Of a stretch of DNA of 9,289 bases, positions 1 through 6,758 are shown one piece after another. Numbering within the stretch: the first letter of the stretch is position 1; every line of letters starts with the position of its first letter. A program made the position numbers and the translations under genes. Origin of the DNA: an uncultured Caryophanales bacterium (GTDB taxonomy: Bacteria; Bacillota_I; Bacilli_A; RFN20; CAG-826); NCBI GenBank assembly GCA_937895315.1, contig CALAWM010000045.1, positions 1 to 9,289 on the forward strand, written 5' to 3'. The notes under the pieces were generated by a model that had not been told where the DNA came from, did no database searches, and worked only from the letters and a program-made list of their open reading frames with translations.

Positions 1-25
1 AAGGGCTGCGGTGCTTTCGACACAC

Positions 26-61
26 GTTTGAGAGTAATGTTATCTTATTAGTAACTCTCAC
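26..61 (+). repeat. CRISPR direct repeat, intact copy
   Basis: This is a 36-bp unit running from GTTTGAGAGT to AACTCTCAC. It carries a perfect 7-bp inverted repeat at its ends, TGAGAGT (29-35) against ACTCTCA (54-60), consistent with the short terminal palindromes of many CRISPR repeats. The 3' boundary is estimated from the usual 36-bp type II repeat length. Confidence 0.7.
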
Positions 62-90
62 TTAGGATGGAAAAAACATTGAGAATTAAA
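62..90 (+). other. CRISPR spacer, 29 nt
   Basis: This is the unique sequence between the two repeats, starting TTAGGATGGAAAAAAC. Its 29-nt length is close to the usual 30-nt type II spacer. I see no match to it elsewhere in the window, so the target is unknown. It should be the oldest spacer because it borders the degenerate terminal repeat. Confidence 0.65.
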
Positions 91-126
91 GTTTTAGAGT
101 AATGTTATCTTATTTACCTGAAAATC
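91..126 (+). repeat. Degenerate terminal CRISPR repeat
   Basis: The first 24 nt (91-114) match the intact repeat except for G to T at position 5. The remaining 12 positions are unrelated and the 3' palindrome arm is lost. Decay confined to the 3' end of the last repeat is characteristic of the leader-distal end of an array, so the array ends here. Confidence 0.7.
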
Positions 127-179
127 AAGTGTTTTTCCCTGCAAAATGCGCTTTTCTTTTTCCTATTCGACTTATCTAG

Positions 180-219
180 TAGAATAATGCTTGGCTTATA
201 TAGCAAGTAAGGAGAAACT
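180..219 (+). promoter_or_regulatory. Possible promoter and RBS of the VOC gene
   Basis: TAGAAT at 180-185 is a 5/6 match to the -10 box and would give a leader of about 28 nt. No good -35 is visible at the right distance, only a T-rich stretch. A clear Shine-Dalgarno AAGGAG (209-214) stands 5 nt before the ATG at 220 and fixes that start. Confidence 0.35.
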
Positions 220-1068
220 ATGAATCAATTCCACACTGAAGAAGTTATGCATGTTGAAAGTGTCTTACTTAAAGTAAAAGACAAAAGAGCAATGCTTAAA
301 TTTTATAAAGATGCTTTTGGCTTTGAAATACTTAAAGAAGAAGATAATATCTTTCATTTAGGACCAAAAGAAGGGAAGATACTTGTTAGTCTTTTAGAAG
401 ATATAAATAGTACTTTATCCTTTGATAATAAACCTCTTTACCACTTTGCACTACTTTTACCAAGTAGGCAAGATCTTGCTGATTTTATTAGGAATTATAT
501 TAAGACTAGATACCCTTATGTTGGGGCAAGTGATCATAGTGTTAGTGAAGCGATCTATATTGAAGACGTAGAAGGAAACGGGATTGAAATATATGTTGAT
601 CGCCCTAGTTTTTTGTGGAAGTTTAATAACGGTAGTGTCTATATGGACACCCGCCCCTTAGATATTCATAGTCTTATCAAAATGGGCAAAGAAGAATATA
701 AAGGGGTACCAAAAGATACAATCATGGGTCACCTTCATTTACATATTAACAACATGGTTGAAGCTGAAGCCTTCTTCGTTGATGCTTTAGGTTTCAAGAA
801 ACTATTAAAATACGGCAATAGTGCGTTATTTGTCTGTGACTTTTCTTATCATCATCACATTGCCTTTAACACCTGGGCGAAAAGTAATAAAGAAGAAGGA
901 CATAATAAAAGTGGACTATATGCTTATACATTAAACGTCCCTAACAAAGACAAAGAAGCATTTATTGAAAGATTAATGAATAAGGGTATAGTTACCAAAA
1001 AAGAGGGAAATAAAACCTTTATTCATGACGTAAACGGGACTATCATATACTTAAAGAATGTTGATTAA
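220..1068 (+). CDS. CatE-like VOC family protein (putative ring-cleavage dioxygenase or glyoxalase fold)
   Basis: This 282-residue protein has two vicinal-oxygen-chelate modules, about residues 9-128 and 168-279, as in the CatE/YfiE group of Firmicutes annotated as catechol-2,3-dioxygenases. Family hallmarks are LYHFALLLPSRQDL (73-86), GASDHSVSEAIYIED (102-116), GNGIEIYVDRP (119-129), MGHLHLHI (169-176) and HHHIAFNTW (211-219). Likely metal ligands in the C-terminal module are H171 and H213. The usual glutamate of the third position appears to be Y277, so metal binding or substrate may differ from textbook dioxygenases. The protein is cytoplasmic, with no signal peptide. The gene is followed by a hairpin terminator, so it is probably monocistronic. 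Its codons look more A-rich than those of the amylase gene. The fold call is firm; the reaction and substrate are not known from sequence, and a detoxification role is equally possible. Confidence 0.8.
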   Translation: MNQFHTEEVMHVESVLLKVKDKRAMLKFYKDAFGFEILKEEDNIFHLGPKEGKILVSLLEDINSTLSFDNKPLYHFALLLPSRQDLADFIRNYIKTRYPYVGASDHSVSEAIYIEDVEGNGIEIYVDRPSFLWKFNNGSVYMDTRPLDIHSLIKMGKEEYKGVPKDTIMGHLHLHINNMVEAEAFFVDALGFKKLLKYGNSALFVCDFSYHHHIAFNTWAKSNKEEGHNKSGLYAYTLNVPNKDKEAFIERLMNKGIVTKKEGNKTFIHDVNGTIIYLKNVD

Positions 1069-1119
1069 TGAATAATATGCTTTCAAAGATATTGTAAAAG
1101 TAAAAATTACTAATAAGCA

Positions 1120-1125
1120 TATAAT
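1120..1125 (+). promoter_or_regulatory. Perfect -10 box (TATAAT) upstream of the MFS gene
   Basis: TATAAT occurs exactly, directly upstream of the terminator hairpin. Initiation would be expected near 1132, inside the 5' arm, so transcripts from here would lack most of that arm and should escape the terminator. The best -35 candidate, TTGTAA at 1092-1097, is 22 bp away, which is too far for a standard promoter, so the call is tentative. Confidence 0.4.
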
Positions 1126-1156
1126 AAAACTAGGATGAAATACGCCTAGTTTTTTT
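1126..1156 (+). terminator. Rho-independent terminator after the VOC gene
   Basis: A perfect 9-bp stem pairs AAAACTAGG (1126-1134) with CCTAGTTTT (1145-1153) around a 10-nt loop, and the 3' arm runs into a T-tract to 1156. It lies 57 bp after the VOC stop codon and ends only 6 bp before the MFS start codon. Confidence 0.7.
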
Positions 1157-1162
1157 CTAAAT

Positions 1163-2383
1163 ATGAAAACCAATAACCTAAAACAAAGTGCCTTTATCTT
1201 CGTTCTCCTCTTAGGATTTATTAGCCTATTAAGTGATTTTACCCATGAAGGCGCTAGAAGCATCTATGGCAGTTATCTTGAATTAATCGGAGCGTCAGCC
1301 TTTCTTATTGCTTTAGTGTCGGGAATTGGCGAATTAATTGGGCAAACCTTAAGAATCGTAACGGGGTATATCGCTGATAAAAGTAAAAAATATTGGACGA
1401 TGATGTTTATTGGTTATAGTGTCAATTTATTAGTAATTCCTTTACTTTATTTTGTGGACGGAAGTATATATTACGTAGCAATTATCTTAATCCTTCTTGA
1501 ACGAGTCGGGAAAGGGATTAGAGCCCCGGCGAAAAGTGCTTTAACGTCTTTTACCGCCCCGCATTTAGGAGTAGGGAAGTCTTTTGCTATCCAAGAAGCC
1601 TTAGACCAATTTGGCGCTTTCCTTGGTCCTTTATTCGTGTTCATGGTTTTATCTTTTAAGGGTGATACATCATTAAGTGCTTATCAACTTTCCTTTGGTT
1701 TATTAGGCATCTTTGGCGTACTAACGATTGTTATCTTAGTAATTGCTAAATTTAAATATCCCCATCCTGATGAATTTGAAGAAGTAAGCCCGAAAGGGAG
1801 TTTAAAAGGAAATAAAGCCTTTATCTTTTATATGGCCGGAGTTACCTTTATTGCTCTTGGTTTTATTGATTATCCGTTGCTGGCTTTTCATTTAGAAAGT
1901 AATCCGACTTTTGATCCAATATTCATCCCCTTACTTTATAGTTTAGCGATGGGAATTGATGCGATTAGTGCCTTAATCTTTGGGAGTATTTTTGACAAGA
2001 AAGGGATTATTGCCCTTATTATTGCCATCATAATTAGTGCCTTTATCGCCCCCTTATTCTTCTTAGGAAATACGCTTTTTAATATCATTGGCGGGGTTAT
2101 CTTATGGGGAATTGGGATGGGCGCCCATGAATCAATCTTAAAAGCGGTCATTGCTAAAGTAGTGAGTAAAGAAAACAGAGCAACGGCCTATGGTATTTTC
2201 TATACAATCTTTGGGATATCGTGGTTTATTGGTAGTGTCATAGTAGGTAGTCTTTATGACTTTAACTTATTATTCCTTGTTATATATGGAAGTCTCATGG
2301 AAGTTATGGCCGTTATCTTACTTTTGATTTATAAATATAAAATTGAACATAAACTAAATGAAGAAAAAGCCTCCCTAACGTAA
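1163..2383 (+). CDS. MFS transporter, substrate unknown
   Basis: This 406-residue polytopic membrane protein has about twelve hydrophobic segments between residues 9 and 390, the standard MFS length. Signature stretches are SDFTHEGARSIYGSYLE (24-40) in the first helix and loop, the motif-A-like GYIADKSKKYW (68-78), ERVGKGIRAPAK (113-124), EALDQFGAFLGP (145-156), the second-half motif-A copy FGSIFDKKG (273-281), and MGAHESILKAVIAK (319-332). These match a widespread but uncharacterised MFS group. The central cytoplasmic loop is about residues 197-218. The ATG at 1163 is the only plausible start, because it gives a short basic N-terminus before helix 1 and no upstream in-frame ATG exists, but no Shine-Dalgarno precedes it. 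The stop codon sits in the loop of the downstream terminator. The direction of transport (import or efflux) and the substrate cannot be read from the sequence. Confidence 0.85.
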   Translation: MKTNNLKQSAFIFVLLLGFISLLSDFTHEGARSIYGSYLELIGASAFLIALVSGIGELIGQTLRIVTGYIADKSKKYWTMMFIGYSVNLLVIPLLYFVDGSIYYVAIILILLERVGKGIRAPAKSALTSFTAPHLGVGKSFAIQEALDQFGAFLGPLFVFMVLSFKGDTSLSAYQLSFGLLGIFGVLTIVILVIAKFKYPHPDEFEEVSPKGSLKGNKAFIFYMAGVTFIALGFIDYPLLAFHLESNPTFDPIFIPLLYSLAMGIDAISALIFGSIFDKKGIIALIIAIIISAFIAPLFFLGNTLFNIIGGVILWGIGMGAHESILKAVIAKVVSKENRATAYGIFYTIFGISWFIGSVIVGSLYDFNLLFLVIYGSLMEVMAVILLLIYKYKIEHKLNEEKASLT

Positions 2384-2398
2384 GGAGGCTTCTTTTTT
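2361..2398. terminator. Bidirectional terminator shared by the MFS and esterase genes
   Basis: An 8-bp stem pairs AAGCCTCC (2367-2374) with GGAGGCTT (2384-2391) around a 9-nt loop that contains the MFS stop codon. It has a T-tract on the plus-strand side (2393-2398) and an A-rich stretch (2361-2368) that gives a T-tract for minus-strand transcripts. It lies between the two convergent genes and overlaps the end of the MFS coding sequence. Confidence 0.85.
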
Positions 2399-2414
2399 AT
2401 TATGTTTTATTTAT

Positions 2415-3677
2415 TTAGCCATTAAAACCAACAAGCCATTTATAACCCCGGGGGAATTCTTTAGCCCAGGAAGGTTCATCATGGGCGCGACCGACACCAA
2501 CGTAAGTCGTGTAAGTTGTACTTGGCACCCCTTTGGCGTTTAAAGCATCACGAAGCGTTGTTAAGTAAGTACTGCTTCCTTCACTATCGCCGTGATATAA
2601 ATATAGTTTTGGTAAAGTCATGGGACTTGTGACTTTGGCATCAAAGAAACTATTAATGGATGCTTCTTCATATAACCAAAATGAAGAAGAAAAGATTAAG
2701 GCGTAACCAAAGACATCTTGGTAACTTAAACTCGTGAAGAAGGAGATAATACCGCCCATACTTGAGCCACCGATTCCAGTATTGGCCTTATCACTTAATG
2801 TGTTAAAGTTTTGATCAATATATGGTTTAAGGGTTTCAACCACAAAGGCGGCGTGTTTTTCCCCTTCACCGACGATATTATATTCATTGTTTTCGCTTTT
2901 AATCGCAAAGGCCGAAGGTGAATATTCATTAAGTCTTTCGCCCCCACCATTATCAATGCCAACCACAATAGTACCCGCGTAACCTTGGTCCATCATTGCC
3001 CCAATTGATTCATCAACTTGCCATTCCCCGGCATAAGCGGTGTATTTATCAAATAAGTTTTGCCCGTCATGCATATAAAAGACGGGGTATTTCTTCGTTT
3101 TATCATTTTGGTCATAGCCATCCGGTAGCCATATTCTGATCGTTCTTTTTCGGTTATCACTAAATTGCGGCATCGTTAATGTTACTTTTTCTAATTTGCC
3201 GCGACTAACTGTACTTACACTCATCGAATCTTTAAATCCTCCAATTCTGGCGTCCATCCGTATTCTTCCCTCTTCAATCGTTGCAGTCCGGTTTTGGACG
3301 GGATATCCTTCACTTGTCACCTCTTCATATGCCCATGGATCCGTTGGTGATTGCCCTTCATAAATTAAGGCAAATTTATACGTAATCTTTGAGCCAATTA
3401 AGGAGTAATCAAAATCAAGGACAATGAAATATATATTATCTTTTAAATGGGCTAAGACATAACCCTCGGCGAAAGGATTCCAATCATTAAAGTTTCCGGC
3501 GACTTTTATTTTGGCGTTACTTGGGATGTCGACCGGTGATATCGCTCGTAATTCAACTTGCGGGGGAAGTTCTCCGCAACAAGTGGGGTTTTCAAGGGAA
3601 GAAGAAGGCTCCCCTTTACATCCACTTAGTAATAATCCACAAAAAAGTAAGGCACTCCACAATTTTTTTATTTTCAT
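2415..3677 (-). CDS. Surface lipoprotein esterase: CBM48-like domain plus alpha/beta-hydrolase (esterase D/Fes-like)
   Basis: This 420-residue exported lipoprotein starts with a basic, hydrophobic signal and lipobox LLSGC with C20 as the lipidated residue, then a short Ser/Glu linker. Residues about 40-145 form an immunoglobulin-like sugar-binding domain of the CBM48/AMPK-GBD type, with the hallmark VAGNFNDWNP (59-68). Residues about 160-418 are an alpha/beta-hydrolase of the COG2819/esterase D type, with RTIRIWLPDGY (178-188), FYMHDGQNLFD (200-210) and the nucleophile elbow GGSSMGG (303-309). S306 is the likely catalytic serine; D364 (YHGDSEG) and H399 (GRAHDEP) are plausible acid and base. 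CBM48 fused to CE1-like feruloyl or acetyl esterases is a known plant-glycan arrangement, so removal of ester groups from polysaccharide at the cell surface is the likely role. The exact ester is unknown. A GGAGG Shine-Dalgarno supports the start. The gene is divergent from the amylase gene. Confidence 0.85.
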   Translation of the reverse strand: MKIKKLWSALLFCGLLLSGCKGEPSSSLENPTCCGELPPQVELRAISPVDIPSNAKIKVAGNFNDWNPFAEGYVLAHLKDNIYFIVLDFDYSLIGSKITYKFALIYEGQSPTDPWAYEEVTSEGYPVQNRTATIEEGRIRMDARIGGFKDSMSVSTVSRGKLEKVTLTMPQFSDNRKRTIRIWLPDGYDQNDKTKKYPVFYMHDGQNLFDKYTAYAGEWQVDESIGAMMDQGYAGTIVVGIDNGGGERLNEYSPSAFAIKSENNEYNIVGEGEKHAAFVVETLKPYIDQNFNTLSDKANTGIGGSSMGGIISFFTSLSYQDVFGYALIFSSSFWLYEEASINSFFDAKVTSPMTLPKLYLYHGDSEGSSTYLTTLRDALNAKGVPSTTYTTYVGVGRAHDEPSWAKEFPRGYKWLVGFNG

Positions 3678-3685
3678 GCGTCTAA

Positions 3686-3713
3686 CCTCCGTATGTATAT
3701 CTTAATTATAACA
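3686..3713 (-). promoter_or_regulatory. Extended -10 promoter and RBS of the esterase gene
   Basis: Read on the minus strand, TGTTATAAT (3713 down to 3705) is a perfect extended -10 element, TGn followed by TATAAT. The expected start of transcription is near 3698. A strong Shine-Dalgarno GGAGG (3690 down to 3686) lies 8 nt before the ATG at 3677. No good -35 is seen, which is usual for extended -10 promoters. The predicted 5' leader is about 20 nt. Confidence 0.6.
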
Positions 3714-3751
3714 AAAGGATAACTAATATCATTTTTCTTCTTAAAGCCCGG

Positions 3752-3769
3752 AAATAACAATTGTTATTT
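3752..3769. promoter_or_regulatory. 18-bp perfect palindrome in the divergent esterase/amylase intergenic region (candidate operator)
   Basis: AAATAACAATTGTTATTT reads the same on both strands with no spacer. It lies about 55-70 bp upstream of the predicted esterase transcription start and about 100 bp before the amylase start codon. Its position suits a dimeric regulator controlling both glycan-use genes. AT-rich palindromes can occur by chance and I recognise no specific regulator family for it. Confidence 0.4.
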
Positions 3770-3870
3770 AATGAATAATTTAGTGCCTATTATTCCGTTA
3801 TGATGTAAAATAATAATTAAGTAAACGCAATTTTTTGTAATACTTATTTAATTTAACTTAGGAGCATATT

Positions 3871-6564
3871 ATGAAAAAGAAAAAAATCTTCCTCGTTGCC
3901 CTTTTTAGTCTTTTAGTGGTCACGAGTTGTAAAGGGAATCCCTCCTCTAGTGAACCGGTAAGTGTTGATGATGAATCAAGTATTATTGACTCGACCTCAC
4001 TTGGTGAAGAATACACCATTACTTTTTATAGTGAAGGGGGCACAAGTGTTAGTCCGCTTACCGCCAAAGCCGGAGAAGCAATAACAAAACCTTTAGACCC
4101 AGTCCGGCAAGGCTTTACCTTTGTCGATTGGTATGAAGATAAAGTTAATTGGACTACGCCTTTTGTCTTTAATGTCATGCCAGAAAAAGATGTTGCTTTA
4201 TACGCGAAATGGACTGCAGTCGGGATTGAAGAAATTAATGCCTATAATGAGTCTTTAGCCACCAGAAGTAAACCAAATCACCTATATATCCACTATTTAC
4301 GGTTTAATAATACACCGACTGAATATAGTAACTGGGACATTTGGGTCTGGCCTGCTAATAAGACCGGACGGATCTTTGATTTCAAAAAAGAAGGCACCAG
4401 TGTTTATAAAGATAACTTTGGTGGGGCGATGATTGAAGTCGATTTAAAAGCGGTTTACACCGATGGTGGCCATGACGGGATGGGAAATCGGACCGATGCT
4501 GAAGTTAACTTTAGTCCGAGTGAAACCTTAGTCGAAAAGATTGGCTTTTTAATTACTTATAAACCAAGTCGAACGAGTGGGTCGCATTGGACAAGTGATG
4601 GGGGAGATAAATTCTTACTAACCGCCGAAGCCTTAAAATATGCCTTAAATAATTCCTTACATATCTTTGTTGTCCAAGAAAACGCTCGAAACTTTACCTA
4701 TCGTTATGCTGGTGAAGTATATGATAATCCGTATTTAAGTGATGACGGCAATAGTGTCAGTACTAAATATAATAACGTCAATAGCAGTGGACCGCAACGG
4801 GCGATTAGTCCAACATCACCTTTAATGAAAAATAAAGGGGTCGGTTACCAAATTATGGTCGCTTCTTTTGCTGATAGTGATGGTGACGGTTTAGGTGATA
4901 TTCGCGGTATTTTCAATAGTTTAAACTATTTAGAAAGTTTAAATGTTGAAGCAATATGGCTTACTCCCGTGCAATTAAGTGATAGTTATCACGCTTATGA
5001 CACAATTGATTATTATAATATTGATCCAAAGTTTGGTAGTAAGACAAGTCCCCACGCGACGGGCGGCGAAATCACTCAAGCAAGTGCCAACGCTGATTAT
5101 GTTGAACTTGTTAGTGCCGCTAAAAATAAAGGCATCAGTGTCGTCATGGACTTAGTCATTAACCATACGTCGATTAATAACTTACTGTTCCAAGAAAGCT
5201 TAAGCCTTAATCCGGAATACCGTGCTTATTACCATTGGCGAAATACAAAAACAAATAGTAACTGGTATCAATATAGTAACTATAACTATTATTATTACGG
5301 AAAGTTTGCGAGTTCCATGCCCGAATTAAACTTTGATTACCAAAAAACCCGCGACAAAATCGTTGATATTATGAGTCACTGGGTCAATATTGGGGTTGAA
5401 GGCTTCCGGATTGACGCCGTCAAACACGCCTATATGAAAGAAGAAGTTACGATGAGCAGTGGCGACAAAATCATTAGTGATTACGATAGTGCCAGTAAAC
5501 AAGATTACTCCAGTAACCTAACGAAAAACCTCCATTTATTCAAAGAAATAAATGGTAGATTAAAAGATATTAATCCTAATGTCTTCATTTTAGGGGAAAA
5601 CTTTGATGGTCATGCCTATCACGTCGCCCCATATTACGAAGGACTTGATGGGATGCTTAATTTCTATACATATTATAACCTTAGCCAAGCAACCTCGATG
5701 GGCGGTAATCCGCAATTTTTAAGTTATAACAAAGCGGCGATTGTAAGTGGTGCTAATGGTGGCAGTGATACCTTTAATGAAGCCGGCTTAACGCACGGCG
5801 GGAAATGGAACTATAACGATACTTATAAAGCCTATAACTTATATCGTTCTGGTGGCACAAAAACAAGTGGCGAAGCCATTGATAATAACTTTACGAGTAA
5901 TCATGACGTCACAAGAGCCTTAAACCAAGCGATTGGCTGGCTTAATACTGCGGGTGATATTATCCGTCCCGGTGACGTTGATCAAACCAACAAAGTTTTA
6001 GTGGAAAAGCAAGCAATTGCCTACATGTCAGGCATCATATTACTCCCGGGATTATCCTGGATTTATTACGGTGATGAACTCGGACTTGCCAGTAATTTAC
6101 CAAGTGGCGAAACACTTGAAACGCCAAACATTGACCGTATTTTCCGGCAACCAATGAAATGGGATAAAGCCGGAAGTGATGCCCGAACAACCGCCTATAG
6201 TTTTACCGGTGGCCAAACTTATGACGTAAGTTGGGACGCTTATAACACCCTTCTTGATGGTGTCCTTGAACAAAGCGCAAACACCACCTCCATGCTTAAT
6301 CGGATGAAAGGAATCACCGCCTTAAAGAAAACTATTCCGGCCTTTAAAAATGGTAGTTATACCCCAGCGCCACTCAGTGAATATAGTAATAACAATAACG
6401 TCTTTGCCTTTAGAAGGACTCTAGGTGCCGATACATATAGCGTATATATTAACTTAACAAATGGCACCGTCAACACCAACATAAGCGGTACATTCTTATT
6501 AGGTATTGAAGGTTCGACCACTACCCAACTAAAACCATGGGGTGTCTTAGTCGTTAAAAATTAA
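3871..6564 (+). CDS. Surface lipoprotein alpha-amylase, GH13, with InlB-type repeat and CBM41-like domain
   Basis: This 897-residue protein cleaves alpha-1,4-glucans outside the cell. Lipobox VVTSC places the lipid anchor on C20, followed by a Ser/Glu/Asp linker (21-47). Residues about 48-114 form one Listeria-Bacteroides (Flg_new/InlB B-type) repeat ending DVALYAKW. Residues about 137-275 resemble the CBM41 pullulan-binding domain, with HLYIHYLRF (137-145) and NWDIWVWP (154-161). The GH13 barrel starts at GVGYQIMVASF (323-333), with a calcium-site-like DSDGDGLGD (335-343). All conserved regions are present: DLVINH (427-432), GFRIDAVKH (511-519, nucleophile D515), ILGENF (573-578, acid E576) and FTSNHD (674-679, D679). 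The beta-sandwich C domain ends at 897. Region II is of amylase type, unlike type I pullulanases, despite the CBM41. The Shine-Dalgarno AGGAG (3860-3864) supports the start. A terminator follows at once, so it is monocistronic. Confidence 0.92.
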   Translation: MKKKKIFLVALFSLLVVTSCKGNPSSSEPVSVDDESSIIDSTSLGEEYTITFYSEGGTSVSPLTAKAGEAITKPLDPVRQGFTFVDWYEDKVNWTTPFVFNVMPEKDVALYAKWTAVGIEEINAYNESLATRSKPNHLYIHYLRFNNTPTEYSNWDIWVWPANKTGRIFDFKKEGTSVYKDNFGGAMIEVDLKAVYTDGGHDGMGNRTDAEVNFSPSETLVEKIGFLITYKPSRTSGSHWTSDGGDKFLLTAEALKYALNNSLHIFVVQENARNFTYRYAGEVYDNPYLSDDGNSVSTKYNNVNSSGPQRAISPTSPLMKNKGVGYQIMVASFADSDGDGLGDIRGIFNSLNYLESLNVEAIWLTPVQLSDSYHAYDTIDYYNIDPKFGSKTSPHATGGEITQASANADYVELVSAAKNKGISVVMDLVINHTSINNLLFQESLSLNPEYRAYYHWRNTKTNSNWYQYSNYNYYYYGKFASSMPELNFDYQKTRDKIVDIMSHWVNIGVEGFRIDAVKHAYMKEEVTMSSGDKIISDYDSASKQDYSSNLTKNLHLFKEINGRLKDINPNVFILGENFDGHAYHVAPYYEGLDGMLNFYTYYNLSQATSMGGNPQFLSYNKAAIVSGANGGSDTFNEAGLTHGGKWNYNDTYKAYNLYRSGGTKTSGEAIDNNFTSNHDVTRALNQAIGWLNTAGDIIRPGDVDQTNKVLVEKQAIAYMSGIILLPGLSWIYYGDELGLASNLPSGETLETPNIDRIFRQPMKWDKAGSDARTTAYSFTGGQTYDVSWDAYNTLLDGVLEQSANTTSMLNRMKGITALKKTIPAFKNGSYTPAPLSEYSNNNNVFAFRRTLGADTYSVYINLTNGTVNTNISGTFLLGIEGSTTTQLKPWGVLVVKN

Positions 6565-6585
6565 GAAAAAATAAAGGATAAAAAG

Positions 6586-6610
6586 AAAACGGCACAAGTT
6601 GCCGTTTTTT
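6586..6610 (+). terminator. Rho-independent terminator after the amylase gene
   Basis: A 9-bp stem pairs AAAACGGCA (6586-6594) with TGCCGTTTT (6600-6608) around a 5-nt loop, followed by a T-tract to 6610. It begins 21 bp after the amylase stop codon. The upstream A-run could also let it act on minus-strand transcripts. Confidence 0.9.
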
Positions 6611-6626
6611 CTTTATAACCCGCACA

Positions 6627-6658
6627 TTTTCGGATTATTTTTAAAAAATAAGCGAAAA
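6627..6658. repeat. Long imperfect inverted repeat, AT-rich
   Basis: Arms TTTTC (6627-6631) and GAAAA (6654-6658) enclose TTATTTTT (6635-6642) against AAAAATAA (6644-6651), with one bulged base, one further G-C pair and one mismatch. It lies between the amylase terminator and the promoter of the next gene. It could be an operator or a weak extra terminator, and low-complexity AT sequence makes chance pairing possible. Confidence 0.3.
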
Positions 6659-6694
6659 CTGTGATAATTTTAAAATTACGCTTTTAATTACTCA

Positions 6695-6753
6695 TTGACA
6701 AATATATTTATATGTAATTAAATAAATGTATTAAATAAGATAAGTTTGGAGGG
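6695..6753 (+). promoter_or_regulatory. Promoter and RBS of the anchored surface protein gene
   Basis: A perfect -35 TTGACA (6695-6700) is followed after 17 bp by TTAAAT (6718-6723), a 4/6 match to the -10 box. Transcription would start near 6730. A strong Shine-Dalgarno GGAGGG (6748-6753) stands 5 nt before the ATG at 6759 and marks this as the genuine gene start, even though the reading frame breaks 99 bp later. Confidence 0.6.
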
Positions 6754-6758
6754 AACTT

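Larger units (their letters stand above)
1..126 (+). CRISPR. Trailer end of a CRISPR array, probably type II
   Basis: Two copies of a sequence starting GTTT(G/T)AGAGTAATG lie 65 bp apart, at 26 and 91. They match at 23 of the first 24 positions. With a 36-bp repeat, the spacing leaves a unique 29-nt spacer (62-90). Bases 1-25 are unrelated and visibly more GC-rich than the surroundings, as expected for the tail of another spacer. The GTTT-AGAG start is typical of type II-A/II-C repeats, where it follows the spacer in the crRNA, so the crRNA sense is the plus strand and the leader and cas genes should lie left of the window. Only one full repeat is visible, so the exact 3' boundary and the subtype are inferred. 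No anti-repeat (tracrRNA) was found in the window. Confidence 0.75.

Noticed and set aside
1135..1149. Tiny leader peptide ORF (MKYA) inside the terminator hairpin upstream of the MFS gene
   Set aside because: It has only four codons, and the AGG lies directly against the ATG with no room to act as a Shine-Dalgarno. It probably arises by chance from the stem sequence.
1051..1263. 70-codon minus-strand open frame across the VOC/MFS junction
   Set aside because: It runs through the terminator hairpin and the first MFS helix, and has no recognisable domain.
1936..2151. Minus-strand open frame inside the MFS gene
   Set aside because: Its hydrophobic translation is the complement of membrane-helix codons; it is a shadow of the MFS gene with no own signals.
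3511..3705. 64-codon plus-strand open frame opposite the esterase N-terminus
   Set aside because: It is the complement of the esterase signal peptide and CBM48 region and has no Shine-Dalgarno or recognisable domain.
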